From Cafeteria roenbergensis (taxonomy: Eukaryota; Sar; Bigyra; Bicosoecida; Cafeteriaceae), in the NCBI GenBank assembly GCA_008330645.1, contig VLTN01000087.1, forward strand, positions 32,677-96,676: DNA of 64,000 bases, given 5' to 3'. The notes below the pieces were generated by a model. That model did not search any database. It was not told the DNA's origin and saw only the letters and a program-made list of their open reading frames with translations. Position numbers and translations under genes: made by a program. This document shows positions 60,181 to 64,000 of the stretch, in pieces; the stretch's first letter is position 1, and every line of letters begins with the position of its first letter.

Positions 60181-61366
60181 TCAGCTTCGGGCGTCGCTGT
60201 CCGGGAGGCAGGCCTTGGCGCTCGTGATGACGTCGAGCAGCTGCTTCATGTGGCGCACGTGCTTCTCCACGGCACTGACACCCTCGTCACCGGGCGTTGC
60301 GACGGCCCCCGTGGAGGCGGCAGCGGCGGCAGAAGCGGCGGCAGCAGTGGTGGCAGCGGTGGAAGCGGCGGGCTCGACTTCGAGCCGAGAGATCGCCTCC
60401 TTGGCCTTGTCCTCAATCCGATCGATGGCGCCCTTCACGGCGCACGGGCTGAGGGTCGGCATTGCCCCCATGTAGCCTCCGAACTCGTGAGCGTGGGTGT
60501 TCCTCCCCTTGGCCAGATCGCTGATCCACCTGGGGGGCAGCACTGTCTTCTTGCGCCCCACTGACTTCGCGGCACCTGCGTGCGAGGTCCTCGGATCCCC
60601 TCTGCTCGGGCTTGATCACCAGCGCAGTCGCTCCCATCGACGTCGCCGCAGCACTCGTCACGATGAGGCCTCGACGGCTGGTGGCCCAGGCGACTATGGG
60701 CGACGAGCTGGGCTCGTGCTCCGAAAAGCCGCCCATCCGCAAGGCCAGGACGTGATAGATGGCGTCGCACGCGTGCACGGCGAGCTGTTGCTCCTCGAAG
60801 AGGGGGTCGAGAGCTGCGACGAACGCATTCAAGCGGGTCACGTTGGACTCGACGGCGCCGAGCCTGTCGCGTGTGTCGGCGTGGCGCTTCTCGGCTGCGG
60901 CGTGGCGCTCCTTGATCTCGCCGATGTCGGCGGCGTGGCGCTTCTTGATCTTGCCGATGTCGGTGGCGTGGCGCTTCTTGGTTGCTTCCAGCTGCTCCTG
61001 CACCTTCGTCAGCTCTTCGATCACCTGCGCCATGGTCAGGGGGGCGCGCTCGACTGCGCTGCCTCGACCTGCGCCGCCGGGTGCGGTGCTTCCGGCGGGG
61101 CTGCACGCGGAGCCATCGCGCGACGACGGCGCGCTTTCCTCGGGGCTGGCCCGCCGCGGCGTGGCCTCGCCGTCGCAATCGCCCAGCGGGGCCGAGGCCG
61201 ACGGCCTGGGCTCGGCGGGGGCGCTGAGGTCGCCGGACCTCGCTGCTCGGCGGCGGAGGCGCCGCCGGTCCCGTTGCGACAGCTTGCGTCTGCGGGCATA
61301 CGCCGCGGCATGCGCGCCAGCGACATTAACGCATCCCGCGCGTGGCTTGGGCAAGGCGTCGGCCAT
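60181..61366 (-). CDS. Gene X copy 4, one-base frameshift
   Basis: Compared with copies 1-3, one extra T lies near 60565 (CTGACTTCGCGG against CTGACTCGCGG), shifting the frame just before the KTVLPPRWISDLAKG region. The downstream part, with RNTHAH and the C-terminal helix, is intact in the original frame to the stop at 60181. Without the extra base the protein would be 394 residues. The coiled coil (about 60865-60975) has one KIKKRHAADIGEI arrangement plus an AAAEKRHADT unit, a fourth distinct combination. Confidence 0.55.
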
Positions 61367-62001
61367 GACCGGCGCCCCCGTGCGCTGCAGGCGCTGCACG
61401 AGTGGCGGTGTGCGCCCTGTGAAACAGTGACGGAAACCACGCGGCTCTGCCGCCCTGCGCTGGCAGGGCCGGCTGTCGCACGGCGGGCAAGTGCCCGCGC
61501 GCTGCGGCTTCCTGCTGTGGGCCTGCGCGCCGCGCCGGCGCACGCGTGCGGGCGCGCCTGGCCGTTGGTGCCCGGCCAGCCGCCCCCCTCGCCGAGCTGC
61601 GGGAGCGCGGGCGGCCGCGCGGGCGGGCTGTGTGCCGCTCTTGCCGGCCGGCCTGTGGTCGGAAGCCCGGCGCCCGTCCGCCGCCCGCGCCGCACAGTGT
61701 TTCTCGCCTGCGTGCCTCGCATTCCGCACATGGCGGTGCAGGGCGGTCGCTCGTGGCGGACCTGTCCGACTGCCCGGCTCAAGCGCGTCACGGGGCCGCG
61801 CCGGCCGTCGCGCGCTCACGCGAAGAGACTCACAACCACGCGCACGCACGTACACACGCACAGGCACACGCGCGCCCACTGCCCCGCACCGCCTTCGGGC
61901 CGGCGGACAGTCCGAGCGGCGCGTGGCGCCAGGCCTGCGCGGCCTGCTGCCTGGTCGCCCTGCCCGCCCGCCCGCGCGCCCGCCGGGCTGGCGCCTCGCT
62001 A

Positions 62002-64000
62002 CTACGCAAACGGGTCGATGTCGATGTCCCCGCCCTTGGGCTTGGCGGCGGGCGAGGCCGCGGGGCGACGGCCGGCCATGCGAGGGCGGGGCGCGGCCTC
62101 CGCCCTGAGTACAGCGTCCAGACCGCCACCGCCCATGCGACCAGCGCCCCCCGCCCCGCGCATCGGCGCCATGCCGCCCGCCCCGCCGCGGGGAGGCGAG
62201 GCTCGGAAGGGGTCGTGGCCCGCTGAGGCTGGCGCTGGTCCGGCGGCCGCGCCCCCTGCGGCGGTGAAGGCCAGCGCCCCCGCAACAGGGCCGGCGCCCA
62301 GGCCAGGGCGGCCCGGCGGCGTCGGTCCGGGCCGCATGACGGGACCCGCGGGTCCCACGCCCGTCGGCCGCCGACTCGCCCGCAGCTGGCCCATCGTCGT
62401 CGGCTTGGTCGGAGCTCTCCCGGCCAGCCGAGCGGCCTCGGCGCGGCGAACGCCAGTCAGGTCCTCCAAGTTCACCAGCGTGGCCTCGTCCACCTCCGAG
62501 CGTCGGGACGACGCGTCGGCTCCGCCTCCGCCCCCTCCGCCGTCCCCGCCGCCAGACGCGGAGCCGCCGCCCAGCCCTGCAGGTGCGGCCGCGAAGACGT
62601 CGTCGACTTCCGACGCGATGAGCCCTCCGACGCCCCCGCCGCCGCCTGCCGCCGGCGCCGGCGCCGGGCCGAAGAGATCGTCGTCGTCGAACCCGTCCCC
62701 GCCAGACCCGCCGCCGCCGCCACCCCCCGCACTGATGCCGCCGACACCGCCGCCGCCGCCGCCGCCGCCCCCGCCCGCCCGGGGAGCGTCCGTCTCGAAG
62801 TTGAGCATCGACACCTCCTCGGCCACATTGGGGGCGCGTCGTCGACGTCCTCCGCGAAGGGGTCGACGGCCGCGCCAGCACCGCTGGCGTCGGCGAACTC
62901 GCCACCCCCTCGCCGAACGCGTCGGCGTCGCCACCGACGCCACGATGCGCTCGGCCGTCGTCGAGCCCGTCGCTGAAGGCGTCGCCGGCGTCCGTCGTCG
63001 AACGGGTCGGGCTGCCTCTGACGGCCGCCGCTCCCACCGACGGCTGTGCCGCGCCCGCGGGCGGCGGCGGCGCCGGGAGCGCGCGAGGGCGTCCTCCCAG
63101 GGGCCGGGGGGCCGCCCGCGGACTGCTCGAGCCCCGCTGCCGGAGCCCCACCCGAACGCGTCATCGTCTGCGGTGGCAGCTGCAATCGCGGCTCTGGCGC
63201 AGCTGCGCGTCCTGGCGCAGGCGCCCGGCCCGTGGGCGTGCCCGCCCCCACCTCCCCGTAGCTGTCGGTGAAGCCGAAGGCCTGGCCCTCGTCCTCGTTC
63301 GTCGTCCATGGAGCGAATCTGGTGGCCGTGCCGGCCCTGCCAGTCACGGCTCCCAGACGGTCCCCGGCGGCGGTCGCGGCGGCGGGCCCGCGAGCAGACG
63401 GGCCCGGAACACGGGCGCGCGGGACGGGCAGCGGCGCCACGCGCGCGTGGGTCGAAGCCAGCGTCGTCGTCGAAGCCGGCGCCGGCGCCCACCACATCGA
63501 AGGCGGTCGCCCGCCGCCCCCGCCGCCGCGGACTCCGCTGGGCGCCTCTGCAGAGCGGCACCGCTGGCGCGGCGGCTCCCGGGGCCGCTTCCGCCTCCTC
63601 CGGTGAAGTCGGCGAAGTCCACCCCTCGCACCTCGGACCTGGTCGAGCCGTTGGACGCCCATCGTCGCGGCGGAGCCGGGCAGAGCCTCGCGGCGCCACG
63701 CGTCCATCATGGAGAAGGAGGCCTCGGGCAGCTCCTCGAACCGCCGCCCGTCCACGAAGAGCTCTGCACGGCGCCGGACACGACCGCGGGGCGACTGTGG
63801 CGGTGCGCAGGCCACCCTGGCGGAGGGACGGGATCGCACGGGGCGCGCCGGCGGGGCGGGGCGGGTGCACTGCCGCTGGGCAGTCGCCGGCGCTCACCGT
63901 ACGCGTTGGTGGAGGTGATGACAGCGCCCAGCCGGTGGTCCCTTGAGAAGCATGCGGTGGGGAGAACTCCCCACGACGACACGCTGCGGGTGGCGGCGAC
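62002..64000 (-). pseudogene. Gene Y copy 4, partial, many indels
   Basis: The 3' part of Y, ending with the conserved DPFA stop at 62002; the 5' end lies beyond the window. From about 62745 to 64000 there are at least ten single-base gains and losses relative to copies 1-3 (for example near 62830, 62900, 62990, 63132, 63199, 63298 and 63951), so no long frame survives. The clustering next to the window end, over non-coding and coding parts alike, looks more like poor sequence than decay. Called a pseudogene only as it stands. Confidence 0.5.

Larger units (their letters stand above)
47955..64000. repeat. Tandem array of four about 4-kb units carrying genes Y and X
   Basis: The junction sequence GTTCCTGCGTGTGTGTGGGG recurs at 47955, 51933, 56001 and 60033, giving units of 3978, 4068, 4032 and at least 3968 bp (the last truncated by the window). 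Units are nearly identical over their whole length. The 90-bp difference between units 1 and 2 equals the extra coiled-coil repeats of gene X2. The left end of the array is sharp, at the GAAC of the junction; the right end is beyond the window. On the minus strand the order is X4-Y3-X3-Y2-X2-Y1-X1, with 65 bp between each X stop and the next Y start. Confidence 0.95.

Noticed and set aside
47955-64000. CRISPR, rDNA or transposon origin of the 4-kb array
   Set aside because: Units are direct, contain two protein genes, and show no terminal inverted repeats, transposase, reverse transcriptase or rRNA-like sequence.
1-64000. tRNA, rRNA or other structured RNA genes
   Set aside because: Read for cloverleaf-type arms and rRNA-like conserved strings in the gaps; none was convincing, but a covariance search was not possible.

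Overview
The window looks like nuclear DNA of a GC-rich unicellular eukaryote. Several genes carry short spliceosomal introns (about 95-450 nt, mostly GTGAG or GTAAG at the donor and a pyrimidine run plus CAG at the acceptor), and gene content is eukaryotic: a PPIL4-type cyclophilin-RRM protein, proteasome ATPase Rpt3, an otubain, mitochondrial propionyl-CoA carboxylase alpha and the clamp-loader subunit Ctf8. A heterotrophic protist such as a bicosoecid stramenopile (Cafeteria-like) would fit the GC level and gene set. That is a guess and nothing here proves it.

Layout. 1-4154: an unidentified gene running off the left edge (minus), an OPA-family MFS transporter (minus) and a PPIL4 homologue (plus), the last two divergent. 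4302-27063: a giant non-ribosomal peptide synthetase (plus) ordered A-T / C-A-T-E / C-A-T-E / C-A-T-E / C-A-T-TE. It has two small introns near its 5' end and a 22-kb final exon. Its modules are near-identical tandem copies with a period of about 4.85 kb, and the adenylation pocket region is the same in all five modules. This implies a pentapeptide of one repeated amino acid, with D configuration at positions 2-4. My motif reading of the pocket resembles lysine codes. Six 1-nt frame breaks, mostly in G or C runs, interrupt modules 2-4.

27064-28280 holds no gene I recognise. 28281-36686 encodes a 2,801-residue coiled-coil protein. 36923-46038 is a normal housekeeping stretch: an FHA protein (minus), RPT3/PSMC4 (plus), an otubain-type deubiquitinase (plus), PCCA (minus) and CTF8 (minus). 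46176-47804 is an Hsp33-type redox chaperone (minus), unusual in a eukaryote and nearly twice the bacterial length.

47955-64000 is a recent tandem array of four units of 3.98-4.07 kb, the last one cut by the window edge. Each unit carries, on the minus strand, gene Y (about 665 aa, disordered, with DPF motifs) and gene X (378-408 aa). X has a nuclear-type basic N-terminus, a short coiled coil whose repeat number differs in every copy, and a conserved C-terminal domain with an Arg-Asn-x4-type His motif. Unit-length differences are almost entirely the X coiled-coil repeats. Sequence quality drops in the last 1.3 kb.

The two parts most likely to be undescribed are the homogenised five-module NRPS and the X/Y array with its variable coiled coil.
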